NCBI RefSeq assembly: GCF_028737215.1
Contig: NZ_JAQZAM010000003.1
Location: forward strand, 124,001 to 188,000
Source of the DNA: Actinomycetospora chibensis
Lineage (GTDB): Bacteria > Actinomycetota > Actinomycetes > Mycobacteriales > Pseudonocardiaceae
Direction of reading: 5' to 3'
DNA length: 64,000 nucleotides
Below, in pieces: positions 23,487 to 34,785 of the stretch. The position numbers were made by a program, and so were the translations under genes. The notes under the pieces are model-generated. The model was not told the origin of the DNA and made no database searches. It saw only the letters and a program-made list of their open reading frames with translations. Position 1 is the first letter of the stretch; every line of letters begins with the position of its first letter.

Positions 23487-24644
23487 GTGGCGAAGGACTA
23501 CTACGGAATCCTGGGCGTGTCCCGGGACGCTGACGACGGCGAGATCAAGCGGGCGTACCGCAAGCTCGTCCGGGAACTGCACCCCGACGTCAATCCGGAC
23601 GACGAGACCCAGGCGAAGTTCCACGACGTCAAGAGCGCCTACGAGGTCCTCACCGACCCGCAGAAGCGGCGGATCGTCGACCTCGGCGGGGACCCGCTCG
23701 AGACCGCGCGCGGTGGTGGCGGCGGTGGCGGCGGTTTCTCCTCGGCCGGCTTCGGCGGGCTCGGCGACATCATGGACGCGTTCTTCGGCGCGGCGGGCGC
23801 GACAGGTGGCCGCGGCCCGCGCAGCCGGGTCCAGCCCGGCGAGGACGCGCTGATCCGCATCGACCTCACGCTCGAGGAGTGCGCGACGGGCGTCGCACGC
23901 GACCTCACCGTCGACACCGCCGTGCTCTGCGAGAAGTGCCATGGCGGCGGCGCCGAGCCGGGCACGCACACCGAGACCTGCGACACCTGCGACGGCCGTG
24001 GCGAGATCCAGAACGTGCAGCGCTCGTTCATCGGCCAGGTCGTCACGGCGCGGGCCTGCCCGGTCTGCCGCGGCACCGGCGAGATCATCCCGAGCCCCTG
24101 CAACCAGTGTGGTGGCGACGGGCGCGTGCGGTCGCGGCGGACGGTCACCGTGCAGGTGCCGGCCGGCGTGGGCGACGGCATGCGCATCCGGATGGCCAGC
24201 CAGGGCGAGGTCGGCCCCGGCGGCGGGCCGGCGGGCGACCTTTACATCGAGGTCTCCGAGGAGCGCCACGAGTACTTCACCCGCGACGGCGTCGACCTGC
24301 ACTGCCACGTCAGCCTGCCGATGACTGCGGCGGCGCTGGGCACCACGCTCCCGCAGCGCACCCTCGAGGGCGACGAGGAGATCTCGATCGAGCCCGGCAC
24401 GCAGGCGAACACGACGATGACGCTGCGCGGCAAGGGGATGCCGCGCCTGCGGTCCACCGGGCGTACCGACGGGCGGGGCGACCTGCTCGTGCACCTGGAC
24501 GTCCAGGTCCCCGACCGGCTCGACGCCCGCCAGACCGAGCTGCTCCGCGAGCTCGCCGAGCTCCGCGGTGAGGAGCGCCCCGACCTCGCCGCGCACCGCA
24601 ACGGCCTCTTCGGCCGGCGGCGGTCGGGTGGCCGCGCTCGGTGA
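23487..24644 (+). CDS. dnaJ: chaperone DnaJ (DnaJ2 type, downstream of hrcA)
   Basis: A 385-residue DnaJ co-chaperone. The J domain has HPD at residues 32-34, followed by a Gly/Phe-rich linker containing a run of 8 glycines, four zinc repeats ([32 protein letters not shown]) and the C-terminal substrate domain. This is the hrcA-linked second DnaJ of actinobacteria rather than the one in the dnaK operon. The GTG start fits [11 protein letters not shown]. The stop overlaps the GTG of rsmE. Confidence 0.95.
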   Translation: MAKDYYGILGVSRDADDGEIKRAYRKLVRELHPDVNPDDETQAKFHDVKSAYEVLTDPQKRRIVDLGGDPLETARGGGGGGGGFSSAGFGGLGDIMDAFFGAAGATGGRGPRSRVQPGEDALIRIDLTLEECATGVARDLTVDTAVLCEKCHGGGAEPGTHTETCDTCDGRGEIQNVQRSFIGQVVTARACPVCRGTGEIIPSPCNQCGGDGRVRSRRTVTVQVPAGVGDGMRIRMASQGEVGPGGGPAGDLYIEVSEERHEYFTRDGVDLHCHVSLPMTAAALGTTLPQRTLEGDEEISIEPGTQANTTMTLRGKGMPRLRSTGRTDGRGDLLVHLDVQVPDRLDARQTELLRELAELRGEERPDLAAHRNGLFGRRRSGGRAR

Positions 24645-25447
24645 GCCCGGCCGATCGAGCGGGGGGATTCCCTGACCTTGGACGTCAGCGTGGCCCCCAG
24701 GCGCAGACGGCGGCCGCCTGGACCCGCCCGGCGCTGTTCTGGGTCGACGACGTGCCGGCCGGGGGCGAGGTCGTCCTCGACGGGCCGGAGGGGCGGCACG
24801 CCGCGGACGTCCGCCGAGCGCGCCCCGGCGAGGTCGTGCTGCTCGGCGACGGCGCCGGCACGCGGGCGCGCGCCGAGGTCGTCGACGTCGCCAAGGGCCG
24901 GGTGACCGCGACGGTGCTCGAGCGGCGCCACGACGAGGAGCCGGCCCTGCGCGTCGTCCTCGCCCAGGCGCTGGTCAAGGGCGACCGCGGGGAGCTCGCG
25001 GTCGAGACGGCCACCGAGGCCGGGGTCGACGCGGTGCTGCCCTGGCGCGCCGAGCGCAGCGTCGCCCGCTGGGACGAGGGCCCGCGCGGGGAGAAGGCCC
25101 TCGCGCGCTGGCGCACGACCGCTCGCGAGGCTGCCAAGCAGGCCCGGCGGGCGCGCGTGCCCGAGGTGGCCGCCCCCGTGACGACCCGCCAGCTGGCCGA
25201 CCGCGGCGCGGCGATGCTCGTCCTCGAGGCCACCGCGGCCGAGACGCTGGCCGGCGTCCCGCTCCCGGGCGAGGGCGAGCTGGTGCTCGTCGTCGGCCCC
25301 GAGGGCGGGGTGACCGACGACGAGCGCGCGGTCCTCGCCGGCGCCGGGGCCCGCGAGGTGCGGATGGGCCCGGACGTGGTGCGCACCTCCACCGCGGCCG
25401 CGGTCGCGCTCGGTGCCCTGGGTGCCCGGACGGCGCGGTGGGGGTGA
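24641..25447 (+). CDS. rsmE: 16S rRNA m3U1498 methyltransferase RsmE
   Basis: A 268-residue SPOUT-class methyltransferase for U1498 of 16S rRNA. The knot domain has [15 protein letters not shown] and [21 protein letters not shown], and the N-terminal PUA-like part has FWVDDV...[14 protein letters not shown]. The only in-frame start before the conserved region is the GTG overlapping the dnaJ stop, giving about 30 extra N-terminal residues of low complexity. The hrcA-dnaJ-rsmE order is standard. Confidence 0.93.
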   Translation: MSPADRAGGFPDLGRQRGPQAQTAAAWTRPALFWVDDVPAGGEVVLDGPEGRHAADVRRARPGEVVLLGDGAGTRARAEVVDVAKGRVTATVLERRHDEEPALRVVLAQALVKGDRGELAVETATEAGVDAVLPWRAERSVARWDEGPRGEKALARWRTTAREAAKQARRARVPEVAAPVTTRQLADRGAAMLVLEATAAETLAGVPLPGEGELVLVVGPEGGVTDDERAVLAGAGAREVRMGPDVVRTSTAAAVALGALGARTARWG

Positions 25448-25449
25448 GC

Positions 25450-26355
25450 ATGCCGCGACGGACCCTGCTCGGTGGGCTCGGGCTCGGGGGTCTCGGCGCG
25501 GCGCTCGGCCCGGCGGCGTGCTCGACCGTCCCGACGCCCGGCGGCGGCGTGCAGATCCCCGCCACCCAGCCCGGCACCCCGACGCCCGGCCGGCTGACCT
25601 ACGGCACCGACCCCGCCCAGTACGGGGTGCTGCACCTCCCGCCCGGTGACGGCAAGTCCCTGCCCGTCGTCGTCGTCGTGCACGGCGGCTACTGGCGGGC
25701 GGCGTACGGGCTCGAGCTCGGCACCCCGCTCGCGGTCGACCTCACCAACCGCGGGATCGCGGCCTGGAACATCGAGTACCGCAGAGTCGGATCCGGCGGG
25801 GGCTGGCCAGCGACGTTCACCGACGTCGCCGCCGCGATCGACCTGCTGCCCCAGGCGGTCCAGGAGGCGGCGGTGGGCCGCCTGGACCTCGACCGGGTCG
25901 TGTTCCTCGGGCACTCCGCGGGCGGGCACCTGGCCACGTGGGCCGCGAGCCGCGACCGGCTGCGCGACGGCTCGGTGGCGGCCGCACCCCGCGTCCGGCC
26001 GGTCGGCACGGTCGCCCAGGCCGGGGTGCTCGACCTCGTCGCCGGCGCTGACCAGGGCCTGGGCGGTGGCGCGGTGGTCGACCTGCTCGGGGGCACGCCC
26101 GCGACGGTGGCCGACCGCTACGCGCTCGCCTCGCCCGCGGCGCTCGTGCCGGCCGCGGGCCCGGTGGTCTGCGTGCACGGCGACGCGGACACGACCGTGC
26201 CGCTGGACCAGTCGCAGCGGTACGTCGCCGCCGCGACCGCGGCCCGGGGCGACGCCCGCCTGCGGGTGGTGCCCGGCGCCGACCACTTCGCCGTGATCGA
26301 CCCCGCGCAGCCGGCGTGGACCGCCGTGCGCGCGGAGGTCGAGAGCCTGCTGTGA
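25450..26355 (+). CDS. secreted alpha/beta-hydrolase (BD-FAE-like esterase)
   Basis: A 301-residue alpha/beta hydrolase. The N-terminus MPRRTLLGGLGLGGLGA is a Tat-like signal (twin Arg) ending near PAACS, so it may be an exported, possibly lipidated protein. The fold shows HGGYW (oxyanion hole, as in carboxylesterase/feruloyl-esterase relatives), nucleophile Ser in GHSAGGH, and late Asp/His in HGDADTTVP and GADHFAVI. Alternative starts at 25438 and 25444 overlap the rsmE stop. The substrate is unknown. It is placed between rsmE and phoH. Confidence 0.82.
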   Translation: MPRRTLLGGLGLGGLGAALGPAACSTVPTPGGGVQIPATQPGTPTPGRLTYGTDPAQYGVLHLPPGDGKSLPVVVVVHGGYWRAAYGLELGTPLAVDLTNRGIAAWNIEYRRVGSGGGWPATFTDVAAAIDLLPQAVQEAAVGRLDLDRVVFLGHSAGGHLATWAASRDRLRDGSVAAAPRVRPVGTVAQAGVLDLVAGADQGLGGGAVVDLLGGTPATVADRYALASPAALVPAAGPVVCVHGDADTTVPLDQSQRYVAAATAARGDARLRVVPGADHFAVIDPAQPAWTAVRAEVESLL

Positions 26356-26385
26356 GCGGCGGTCCGGAGCCCGGGGCCCGGGCGG

Positions 26386-26391
26386 TACGAT
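26386..26391 (+). promoter_or_regulatory. -10 element TACGAT upstream of phoH
   Basis: TACGAT overlaps the first in-frame ATG of the phoH reading frame (26390), which therefore cannot be the start if this is the promoter. The next start, GTG 26435, gives a protein of the expected length. Confidence 0.4.
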
Positions 26392-26434
26392 GACGGGGTA
26401 CGGACGACGGCGAGGAAGCGGGACTGTTCAGCAC

Positions 26435-27492
<1,058 letters not shown>

Positions 27493-27496
<4 letters not shown>

Positions 27497-28080
27497 CCGC
27501 ACCCGAGCACGACGGGACCGACATGAGCATCGAGATCGCTAACGAGTCCGGCGTGGCCGTGGCCGAGGGCCCGATCGTCGAGGTCGCCCGCTACGCCCTC
27601 GACCGCATGGGCGTGAGCCCGCTCGCCGAGCTCTCGATCATGCTGATCGAGCTCGAGCCGATGGCCGAGCTGCACGAGCGGTGGCTCGACGAGCCCGGGC
27701 CCACCGACGTCATGTCGTTCCCGATGGACGAGTACGACTCGGCGCGCCGTCCCGACGCGCCCTCGTCGGGCCCGGCGTTGCTCGGCGACATCGTGCTCTG
27801 CCCGGCGTTCGCCGCCGACCAGGCCGCCACGGCCGGCCACGGCCTCGACGACGAGCTGCACCTGCTCACCGTCCACGGCGTGCTCCACCTGCTCGGCTAC
27901 GACCACGCCGAGCCCGACGAGGAGCGCACGATGTTCGGCCTGCAGGCCGAGCTGCTCGCCGACTGGCGCACCCAGCGTGCGGCCGCGGCGCGCTCCGCCC
28001 GTGAGCGGGCCGCGGACGACCGTCTGCTGGGCACCGTGGGCCTCGGGGACGACGCCGCCGCCGGCGGCGCGTCGCGGTGA
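27493..28080 (+). CDS. ybeY: endoribonuclease YbeY
   Basis: A 195-residue single-strand endoribonuclease for rRNA maturation. The zinc site is the His triad in [11 protein letters not shown], and [12 protein letters not shown] is the other signature. The ATG at 27493 overlaps the phoH stop; ATG 27523 ([10 protein letters not shown]) is an equally family-like start. The C-terminus carries about 35 extra Ala/Arg/Asp-rich residues. Confidence 0.93.
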
Positions 28081-29546
28081 CGGGGTCGCTGGTCGGCCAG
28101 CTCGTCGCGGCGATCCTGCTGGTGCCCCTGGCCGGGGTGTTCGCGGCGGCCGACGCGGCCCTGTCGACGGTGTCCCGCGCCCGGGTCGACGCCCTGGTCC
28201 GCGAGGGGGCGACGGGCTCGAAGGCGCTGGCCGCGATCGTCGCCGACCGTCCGCGCCACCTCAACCTGCTCCTGCTGCTGCGCGTGGCCTGTGAGGCGAC
28301 CGCCGCGGTGCTCGGGGCGTTCGTCTCGCTGCAGCTGATCGGGCCCGACGGGCTCGCGCTGCTGGTCGCGGCCCTGATCGTGGTGCTCGTGTCCTACGTG
28401 CTGATCGGCGTCGGGCCGCGCACCCTGGGCCGTCAGCACCCCTACGGGCTCGCGCTCGCCGTCGCCGGGCCCGTGCGGATGCTCGCGCGCCTGCTCGGCC
28501 CGCTGGCGACGCTGCTGATCCTCCTCGGCAACGCGATCACGCCCGGGCGCGGCTTCCGCGAGGGGCCGTTCTCCTCCGAGGTCGAGCTCCGCGAGATGGT
28601 CGACATGGCCGAGGCCGGCGGGCTCGTCGACGACGGCGAGCGGGCGATGATCCAGTCGGTGTTCGACCTCGGGGACACCCGCGTACGCGAGGTGATGGTG
28701 CCCCGCACCGAGATGGTGTGGATCGAGCGCGAGAAGAGCGTGCGGCAGGCGCTGGCGCTGGCGCTGCGCAGCGGGTACTCCCGCATCCCCGTCATCGGGG
28801 AGAACGTCGACGACACCGTCGGCGTGGTCTACCTCAAGGACCTGGTGCGGCGCACCGTCGACCACGGGGAGACCCCCCGCGGCGGGGGCGCGGGGGCCGG
28901 CTCGGTCGGCGAGGTCATGCGCCCCGCGAACTTCGTCCCCGACTCCAAGCGCGCCGACGCCCTGCTGCGCGACATGCAGCGCGACCGCAACCACATGGCG
29001 CTCGTCGTCGACGAGTACGGCGGCACCGCAGGCCTGGTGACCATCGAGGACCTGATCGAGGAGATCGTCGGGGAGATCACCGACGAGTACGACTCCGCCG
29101 AGCACCGCCCGCTGGAGCACCTCGACTCCTCGACGTGGCGGGTCGCGGCGCGCCTGCCCGTCGAGGACCTCGAGGAGGCCTGCGGCGTCGAGTTCGACGT
29201 CGAGGACGTCGACACCGTCGGTGGCCTGCTCGCCCAGCGCCTGGGCCGCGTCCCGCTGCCCGGCGCCGAGGCCGAGATCGCCGGCCTGCGCCTGCGCGCC
29301 GAGGGTGGCGAGGACGCCCGCGGCCGGATGCGGATCCGCAGCCTGCTCGTCTGGCGTCCCGCGCCGGACGAGGAGCCGGTGCCCACCGACGACGCCCCGG
29401 CGCGTCCCGCCGACGAAGCCGCCACGAACGGTGCCCACCGGGACGGCGACGATGGGGACGACGCGGAACGCCCCGACACCGCTGACCCCACCCCGGGCGA
29501 CCTGGCCCAGACCGGCGCCCGCGACGGAAAGGACGACCGTGGCTGA
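28077..29546 (+). CDS. CorC/HlyC-family membrane protein with CBS pair
   Basis: A 489-residue protein. It has an N-terminal CNNM-type transmembrane domain (three to four helices, residues 1-150), then a CBS pair ([11 protein letters not shown]...; [21 protein letters not shown]) and a CorC/HlyC C-terminal domain. An acidic, disordered tail of about 60 residues follows. This is the Rv2366c-equivalent of the phoH-ybeY-era operon, a presumed magnesium/cation transport protein. The GTG overlaps the ybeY stop. Confidence 0.9.
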   Translation: MTGSLVGQLVAAILLVPLAGVFAAADAALSTVSRARVDALVREGATGSKALAAIVADRPRHLNLLLLLRVACEATAAVLGAFVSLQLIGPDGLALLVAALIVVLVSYVLIGVGPRTLGRQHPYGLALAVAGPVRMLARLLGPLATLLILLGNAITPGRGFREGPFSSEVELREMVDMAEAGGLVDDGERAMIQSVFDLGDTRVREVMVPRTEMVWIEREKSVRQALALALRSGYSRIPVIGENVDDTVGVVYLKDLVRRTVDHGETPRGGGAGAGSVGEVMRPANFVPDSKRADALLRDMQRDRNHMALVVDEYGGTAGLVTIEDLIEEIVGEITDEYDSAEHRPLEHLDSSTWRVAARLPVEDLEEACGVEFDVEDVDTVGGLLAQRLGRVPLPGAEAEIAGLRLRAEGGEDARGRMRIRSLLVWRPAPDEEPVPTDDAPARPADEAATNGAHRDGDDGDDAERPDTADPTPGDLAQTGARDGKDDRG

Positions 29547-29931
29547 CGCCGCTGCGACCCTCACCGAGCCCGTCGCCCCCGACGCGCTCGACGCCGAGGA
29601 CGCCAAGATCGTCACGCTGGCGCGCTCCGCCCGCGCGCGCACCGGCGCGGCCCACGGCGCCGCGGTGCGCGACCTCGACGGCCGCACCTACGCCGCCTGC
29701 ACCGTCGCGCTGCCCTCGCTGTCGCTGACCGCGCTGCAGGCCGCGGTCGCGGCCGCCGTCGCCGCCGGGGCGCCGGGGCTCGAGGCCGCCGCGGTGGTCG
29801 GCGTCGCGGACCTCGGGAACGGCTTCGACGACCCGGGGCTCGCCGCCGTCGCCGACGTCACGGCCGGGGCGACGGTGCTGGTCGCGGGCCCGGACGCGTC
29901 GGCGGTCCACCGCGTGGAGGGCTCCGCGTGA
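29539..29931 (+). CDS. cytidine-deaminase-fold protein lacking catalytic residues
   Basis: A 130-residue protein at the position of mycobacterial Rv2365c. Its fold resembles cytidine deaminase ([43 protein letters not shown]), but the zinc/catalytic motifs C/H-A-E and P-C-x-x-C are absent: the segment where CAE should be reads LSLTALQ. It should therefore be non-catalytic. The GTG overlaps the upstream stop by 8 bases, and its own stop overlaps the oxidase start. Its role in the era operon is unknown. Confidence 0.82.
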   Translation: MADAAATLTEPVAPDALDAEDAKIVTLARSARARTGAAHGAAVRDLDGRTYAACTVALPSLSLTALQAAVAAAVAAGAPGLEAAAVVGVADLGNGFDDPGLAAVADVTAGATVLVAGPDASAVHRVEGSA

Positions 29932-31211
29932 CCGGGCCGACGACCCTCCCGGTGACGGGGAGTCCGCGTCACGACGTCGTCGTCGTGGGCGGCGGGATCG
30001 TCGGGTTCGCGGTGCTGCACGAGCTGCTCGCGGCCGGGCACATGTCGGTCGCGCTGGTCGAGCGCGAGGACACCCCCGGGACGCACCAGACCGGCCGGAA
30101 CTCCAACGTGATCCACTCTGGGCTGTACTACGCGCCCGGGTCGCTCAAGGCGCGCCTCGCGGTCGCGGGCTGCGCGGAGACGAAGGCGTTCTGCGCCGAG
30201 CACGATCTGCCCTGGTCGGAGTGCGGCAAGGTCGTCGTCGCCACCGACTCCGCGGAGCTGCCGCGGATGGCCGAGCTCGTGCGCCGCGGGCGCGCGAACG
30301 GCGTCGAGGTCACCGAGCTCGACGAGGCCGGGGTCCGCGAGCGCGAGCCCGCCGTCGCCGCGCTCGCCGGGCTCTGGGTGCCGTCCACCGGCATCTGCGA
30401 CTACGGCGCGATCACCTGCACGCTCGCGCGCCTCGCCGTCGACCGCGGTGCCACCGTGCACACGGGGCGGGCGGTGACGTCGGTGACCCGGCGGCGCCGC
30501 GACGCCGTCGTCCACACCGACCGCGGCGACCTGCTCGCCGGCCAGGTCGTGGTGTGCGCGGGCCTGCGCTCCGACGAGATCGCGCGCGCCTCGGGCTTCG
30601 ACCCCGGCGTGCGCATCGTGCCGTTCCGCGGCGAGTACTCCGACCTCGTCGGGCCGCTGGCCGACCAGGTCCGTGGGCTCGTCTACCCCGTGCCCGATCC
30701 GGCCTTCCCGTTCCTCGGTGTGCACGCCACGCGCGGGGTCGACGGGTCGGTCCACGTGGGCCCGAACGCCGTGCTCGCCCTGGCCCGCGAGGGCTACGAC
30801 TGGCGGACGCTGCGGGTGCGCGAGCTCGCCGGGACGCTGGTCGACCCCGGGTTCGTGAAGCTCGCCGGGAAGCAGTGGCGCTACGGACTGGGGGAGATGC
30901 ACCGCTCGCTGTCCAGGAGCGCGATGGCCGCCGCGGTCGCCCGGATGCTGCCCGGCGTCACCGCCGACGACCTGCGGCCCCCGCACGACGTCGCCCGCCG
31001 CGCCGGGGTGCGCGCGCAGGCCGTTCGGCCCGACGGGTCGCTGGTCGACGACTTCCTGTTCGTGCAGGACGGGGACACGGACTCCGGAACGGGCGAGGGG
31101 CCGGCTGTCCTGCACGTGCTCAATGCCCCCTCGCCGGCGGCGACCGCGGCGCTGCCCATCGGGCGCGAGATCGTCGCGCGGCTCGAGGGGAAGTCTGTTG
31201 ACGCAGCCTGA
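29928..31211 (+). CDS. lhgO: L-2-hydroxyglutarate oxidase-like FAD oxidoreductase
   Basis: A 427-residue FAD-dependent oxidoreductase of the DAO/LhgO family. FAD is held by VVVVGGGIVGFAVLHEL at the N-terminus, and the family block GTHQTGRNSNVIHSGLYYAPGS (residues 47-68) is intact. LhgO returns L-2-hydroxyglutarate to 2-oxoglutarate. It sits between the deaminase-like gene and era, overlapping both by a few bases, so it is co-expressed with ribosome-maturation genes although mycobacteria lack a gene here. Oxidation of another 2-hydroxyacid is possible. Confidence 0.85.
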   Translation: MTGPTTLPVTGSPRHDVVVVGGGIVGFAVLHELLAAGHMSVALVEREDTPGTHQTGRNSNVIHSGLYYAPGSLKARLAVAGCAETKAFCAEHDLPWSECGKVVVATDSAELPRMAELVRRGRANGVEVTELDEAGVREREPAVAALAGLWVPSTGICDYGAITCTLARLAVDRGATVHTGRAVTSVTRRRRDAVVHTDRGDLLAGQVVVCAGLRSDEIARASGFDPGVRIVPFRGEYSDLVGPLADQVRGLVYPVPDPAFPFLGVHATRGVDGSVHVGPNAVLALAREGYDWRTLRVRELAGTLVDPGFVKLAGKQWRYGLGEMHRSLSRSAMAAAVARMLPGVTADDLRPPHDVARRAGVRAQAVRPDGSLVDDFLFVQDGDTDSGTGEGPAVLHVLNAPSPAATAALPIGREIVARLEGKSVDAA

Positions 31212-32088
31212 GTTCAGGTCCGGGTTCGCCTGTTTCGTCGGCCGGCCCAACGTCGGCAAGTCGACGCTGACGAACGCGCTGGTGGGGTCGAAGGTCGCGA
31301 TCACGTCGTCGCGCCCGCAGACCACGCGGCACGCGATCCGGGGGATCGTGCACCGGGAGGACGGCCAGCTGATCCTGGTCGACACCCCCGGCCTGCACCG
31401 CCCGCGCACGCTGCTGGGGGAGCGCCTCAACGACGTCGTACGCACCACGTGGGCCGAGGTCGACGCCATCGGCTTCTGCGTCCCGGCCGACCAGACGATC
31501 GGGCCCGGCGACAAGTTCATCGCCGGCGAGCTGCGCGAGATCGCGGGCCGCACCCCGGTCCTCGGCGTGCTCACCAAGACCGACCTCGTGAAGCCCGAGG
31601 TGATCGCCGAGCGCCTGCTCGCCCTGCAGGAGCTGGCGGAGTTCGCCGAGATCGTCCCCGTCTCGGCCGCCGGGAACGTGCGGATCGACCTGCTCACCGA
31701 CCTGCTGCTCGCGCAGATGCCGCCCGGCCCGCCGCTCTACCCCGACGGCGACCTCTCCGACGAGCCCGAGACGACGATGATCGCCGAGTTCGTCCGCGAG
31801 GCCGCGCTCGAGGGCGTGCGCGACGAGCTCCCACACTCGCTGGCCGTGGTCGTCGAGGAGATGACCCCCGGCAAGGTCCTCACCGTCCGCGCCGAGATCT
31901 TCGTGGAGCGCGACAGCCAGAAGTCGATCGTGATCGGCAAGGGCGGCTCGCGACTCAAGCACGTCGGGACCGAGGCCCGGCGCCAGATCGAGGCGCTGCT
32001 GGGCGAGAAGGTGCACCTCGACCTGTTCGTCAAGGTCGCGAAGGACTGGCAGCGCGACCCCCGCCAGCTCCGCCGCCTGGGCTTCTAG
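31198..32088 (+). CDS. era: GTPase Era
   Basis: A 296-residue Era, the 16S rRNA/30S maturation GTPase. G motifs: GRPNVGKST, DTPG, TKTD. The C-terminal KH domain has SIVIGKGGSRLKHVGTEAR. The TTG at 31198 was chosen: GAGGGGAAG lies 7 nt upstream and LTQPEFRSGFACFVGRPN is the usual actinobacterial start. It overlaps the lhgO end by 14 bases. Confidence 0.95.
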   Translation: MTQPEFRSGFACFVGRPNVGKSTLTNALVGSKVAITSSRPQTTRHAIRGIVHREDGQLILVDTPGLHRPRTLLGERLNDVVRTTWAEVDAIGFCVPADQTIGPGDKFIAGELREIAGRTPVLGVLTKTDLVKPEVIAERLLALQELAEFAEIVPVSAAGNVRIDLLTDLLLAQMPPGPPLYPDGDLSDEPETTMIAEFVREAALEGVRDELPHSLAVVVEEMTPGKVLTVRAEIFVERDSQKSIVIGKGGSRLKHVGTEARRQIEALLGEKVHLDLFVKVAKDWQRDPRQLRRLGF

Positions 32089-32142
32089 GGCGGTGCCAGC
32101 CCGGGGGGCATGCTGACGTTGATCATCAGAAAAGCCCCACGG

Positions 32143-32508
32143 TCACGCCAGCAGTGCGAACAGCGGCGCGAGCTGGCCGGTGTCGACGTACTCCTCGATC
32201 CTCGTGACCATCCCGCCGTCGACGTGGACGACCAGCGCCGCCGGCGCCCGTAGCGTCGACCCGTCGGGCAGCGTCCCCGTGACGACGTACTGCGCGTAGC
32301 CGTCGCCGGTACGCAGCTCGGTCATCGTGAAGTCGGGGACCACCGCCCGGATCGCGACCAGCGACGCGAAGGTGTCCGGCACCGTCGGGGCCTCGACCTC
32401 GTCGAACGAGTGCCAGGTGACCGCCCCGGGGGCGAACAGGCCCTCCGGTGGCGTCGACGACGGATCGGCCAGGGCCTCGACGACCTGCCGCGCGATCGTT
32501 CCGCTCAT
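32143..32508 (-). CDS. SnoaL-like (NTF2-fold) protein
   Basis: A 121-residue NTF2/SnoaL-like alpha+beta protein: ATG start, VVEALADPSSTPPEGLFAPGAVTWHSF, then a sheet with QYVVTGTLPDGSTLRAPAALVVHVDGGMVTRIEEYVDT, where the last motif is typical of the family. These domains serve as small isomerases/hydrolases or as binding proteins. It is a single gene on the opposite strand between era and recO, where mycobacteria carry an unrelated gene. The substrate is unknown. Confidence 0.75.
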   Translation of the reverse strand: MSGTIARQVVEALADPSSTPPEGLFAPGAVTWHSFDEVEAPTVPDTFASLVAIRAVVPDFTMTELRTGDGYAQYVVTGTLPDGSTLRAPAALVVHVDGGMVTRIEEYVDTGQLAPLFALLA

Positions 32509-32564
32509 CCCCCGGAGCCTCCTACAGGACGTGATCGCGAACCACCCCGTGCGACGATGACCGC

Positions 32565-33404
32565 GTGGGCTTCTATCGCGACACCGGCGTGGTGCTGCGG
32601 CTGCAGAAGCTCGGCGAGGCCGACCGGATCGTCACGCTCCTGACCCACCGTCACGGCAAGGTCCGCGCGGTCGCGAAGGGCGTGCGGCGCACCAGCTCGC
32701 GGTTCGGCGCCCGGCTCGAGCCGTTCGGTCACGTGGACCTCCAGCTGCACACCGGCCGCAGCCTCGACATCGTCACCCAGGTGCAGACCCTCGACGCCTT
32801 CGGCGGGGGGCTCACCGGCGACTACCCGCGCTACACGGCGGGGTGCGCGCTGCTCGAGACCGCCGACCGGCTCGCGTCCGAGGAGGGCGAGCCCGCCCGC
32901 GAGCTGTTCCTGCTGCTCGTCGGGGGTCTGCGCGGGCTCGCCGGCGGCGTCCGCGACCCCTACCTCGTGCTCGACGCCTTCCTCCTGCGCGCGATGGTCA
33001 TCGCCGGCTGGGCGCCCGCGATCACCGAATGCGCCCGTTGCGGGATCGAGGGCGAGCCGTACCACCGGCGCTTCTCGGTGCCCGCGGGCGGCGCGGTGTG
33101 CGAGGGCTGCCGCCCGTCCGGCGCCGTCGTCCCGTCCGAGGAGACGTGGCGGCTGCTCGAGGCGCTGCGCGACGGCGACTGGGGCACCGCGGAGGGCACT
33201 GACCCCGCCGCCCGCCGCGACTCCGCGGGCCTCGTCGCCGCCCACCTGCAGTGGCACCTCGAGCGGACCCTGCGCTCCCTCCCGCTCGTCGACCGCCGCG
33301 GGGGCATCCCCCGCGTCGACCTGGCCGGGGGCATCCCGGCGACGGTGGAGGGTGCGCACGACGACGAGCCGGCCCTCCGAGACGAACCGGGAGTGACCCT
33401 GTGA
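32565..33404 (+). CDS. recO: DNA repair protein RecO
   Basis: A 279-residue RecO, which loads RecA with RecFR. An N-terminal OB fold ([45 protein letters not shown]) is followed by a helical domain with a zinc-ribbon-like CARCG...CEGC. The GTG start is preceded at about 6 nt by GACGAT, suggesting a leaderless or nearly leaderless message. The stop overlaps the uppS GTG. Confidence 0.94.
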   Translation: MGFYRDTGVVLRLQKLGEADRIVTLLTHRHGKVRAVAKGVRRTSSRFGARLEPFGHVDLQLHTGRSLDIVTQVQTLDAFGGGLTGDYPRYTAGCALLETADRLASEEGEPARELFLLLVGGLRGLAGGVRDPYLVLDAFLLRAMVIAGWAPAITECARCGIEGEPYHRRFSVPAGGAVCEGCRPSGAVVPSEETWRLLEALRDGDWGTAEGTDPAARRDSAGLVAAHLQWHLERTLRSLPLVDRRGGIPRVDLAGGIPATVEGAHDDEPALRDEPGVTL

Positions 33405-34255
33405 GCCCCCGCCTGCGCCCCGAGCGCGGACGCTCGACCGGCCGCGCGCTGCGCGGACGCGACGACCCGACGGTGATGGCGCCGACGCCGCACCCGAGCG
33501 GCGCCACCCCGCCCGACATCCCGGCCGAGCTGGTGCCGAACCACGTCGCGCTCGTCATGGACGGCAACGGCCGGTGGGCCAACCAGCGGGGCCTGCCACG
33601 GATCGAGGGCCACCGCCACGGCGAGGCGCAGCTGCTCGACGTCGTCCGCGGGTGCATCGACATCGGCGTCAAGTGGATCTCCGCCTACGCGTTCAGCACC
33701 GAGAACTGGCGGCGCAGCCCGGACGAGGTGCGCTTCCTGCTCGGGTTCAACCGCGACGTGATCCGCCGGCGGCGCGACGAGATGCACGCCATGGGGGTGC
33801 GGGTGCGCTGGTCGGGCCAGCGGCCGCGGCTGTGGCGCAGCGTCGTCAAGGAGCTCGAGATCGCCGAGGAGCTGACCCGCGACAACGACGTCGTCACCCT
33901 GACGATGTGCGTCAACTACGGCGGGCGCCAGGAGATCGTCGGCGCCGCGAAGGAGCTCGCCCGGCGGGCCGCGCGCGGCGAGATCGACCCCGAAAGGATC
34001 GACGAGAAGGCCCTCGCCCGGCACCTCGACGAGCCGGACATGCCCGACGTCGACCTGTTCCTGCGCAGCTCGGGGGAGCAGCGCACCTCGAACTTCCTGC
34101 TCTGGCAGTCGGCGTACGCCGAGATGGTCTTCCTGGACACGCTGTTCCCGGACTTCGACCGCCGGCACCTGTGGGAGGCGTGCGAGATCTACGCCGGCCG
34201 CGACCGCCGCTACGGCGGCGCCCTCGACCGCACCGACACGAACGGGACGTCGTGA
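33401..34255 (+). CDS. uppS: isoprenyl (decaprenyl) diphosphate synthase
   Basis: A 284-residue cis-prenyltransferase making the polyprenyl diphosphate carrier for cell-wall synthesis. The signature [20 protein letters not shown], the [12 protein letters not shown] block and [19 protein letters not shown] are complete. The GTG overlaps the recO stop. The first 45 residues are a basic, proline-rich tail. Product chain length cannot be read from sequence; the neighbourhood matches mycobacterial uppS (Rv2361c). Confidence 0.94.
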   Translation: MSPRLRPERGRSTGRALRGRDDPTVMAPTPHPSGATPPDIPAELVPNHVALVMDGNGRWANQRGLPRIEGHRHGEAQLLDVVRGCIDIGVKWISAYAFSTENWRRSPDEVRFLLGFNRDVIRRRRDEMHAMGVRVRWSGQRPRLWRSVVKELEIAEELTRDNDVVTLTMCVNYGGRQEIVGAAKELARRAARGEIDPERIDEKALARHLDEPDMPDVDLFLRSSGEQRTSNFLLWQSAYAEMVFLDTLFPDFDRRHLWEACEIYAGRDRRYGGALDRTDTNGTS

Positions 34256-34662
34256 GCCGCGAGGCGGCGACCACCGCCGGCCTGCTCATCACCGCGCGGG
34301 AGTCGCTGGAGCAGTTCGTCGAGGTGCACGTCGACGACGACGGCGCCCTGTCGTTCCGGTCCGGCACCGTGCCGTGCGCGGTGCAGGGGGTCGAGCTCGT
34401 CGAGGGCCTCGCCGTCCTGAGCCTGACCTGCGTGGTCGCCTGGGATCTCGAGGACGCCGACACCCCGCGCCGGGTCGCCGAACGCGCGGGTCAGGGGTTG
34501 TTCGGGACCCTCGGCGCCGTCGCGACCGACCGCGGGTGGGACGTGACGCTGCGCTACGCGTTCCCCGCGGAGGGCCTCGCGGCGGGCCCCCTCGGGACGC
34601 TGCTCATGCTCGTCGTGTCCACGGCGGAGCGGGTGCGGGACGACCTGCTGGCGGAGACCTGA
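34252..34662 (+). CDS. YbjN-like small protein (unknown)
   Basis: A 136-residue acidic protein, GTG start overlapping the uppS stop. The pattern [25 protein letters not shown]...[26 protein letters not shown] resembles the YbjN/type-III-chaperone-like fold. No catalytic residues are recognisable. It is the last gene of the recO-uppS unit; a hairpin follows within 21 bases. Confidence 0.65.
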   Translation: MSREAATTAGLLITARESLEQFVEVHVDDDGALSFRSGTVPCAVQGVELVEGLAVLSLTCVVAWDLEDADTPRRVAERAGQGLFGTLGAVATDRGWDVTLRYAFPAEGLAAGPLGTLLMLVVSTAERVRDDLLAET

Positions 34663-34682
34663 TCCGCTGAACGGTCCCGTGC

Positions 34683-34700
34683 CGGTCCCGGCGGGGACCG
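34683..34700 (+). terminator. short hairpin after recO-uppS unit
   Basis: CGGTCCC and GGGACCG pair perfectly around a 4-nt loop, 20 bases after the last stop. There is no T-tract; it is a weak terminator candidate. Confidence 0.4.
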
Positions 34701-34785
34701 CGACCGTCCACACCCACCCCGGCCGTCCACAGGCCGCTCGGCGGGGTGCGGTCGGGTCCGGTGCCGGCTGGCAGCATCGCCGTCC

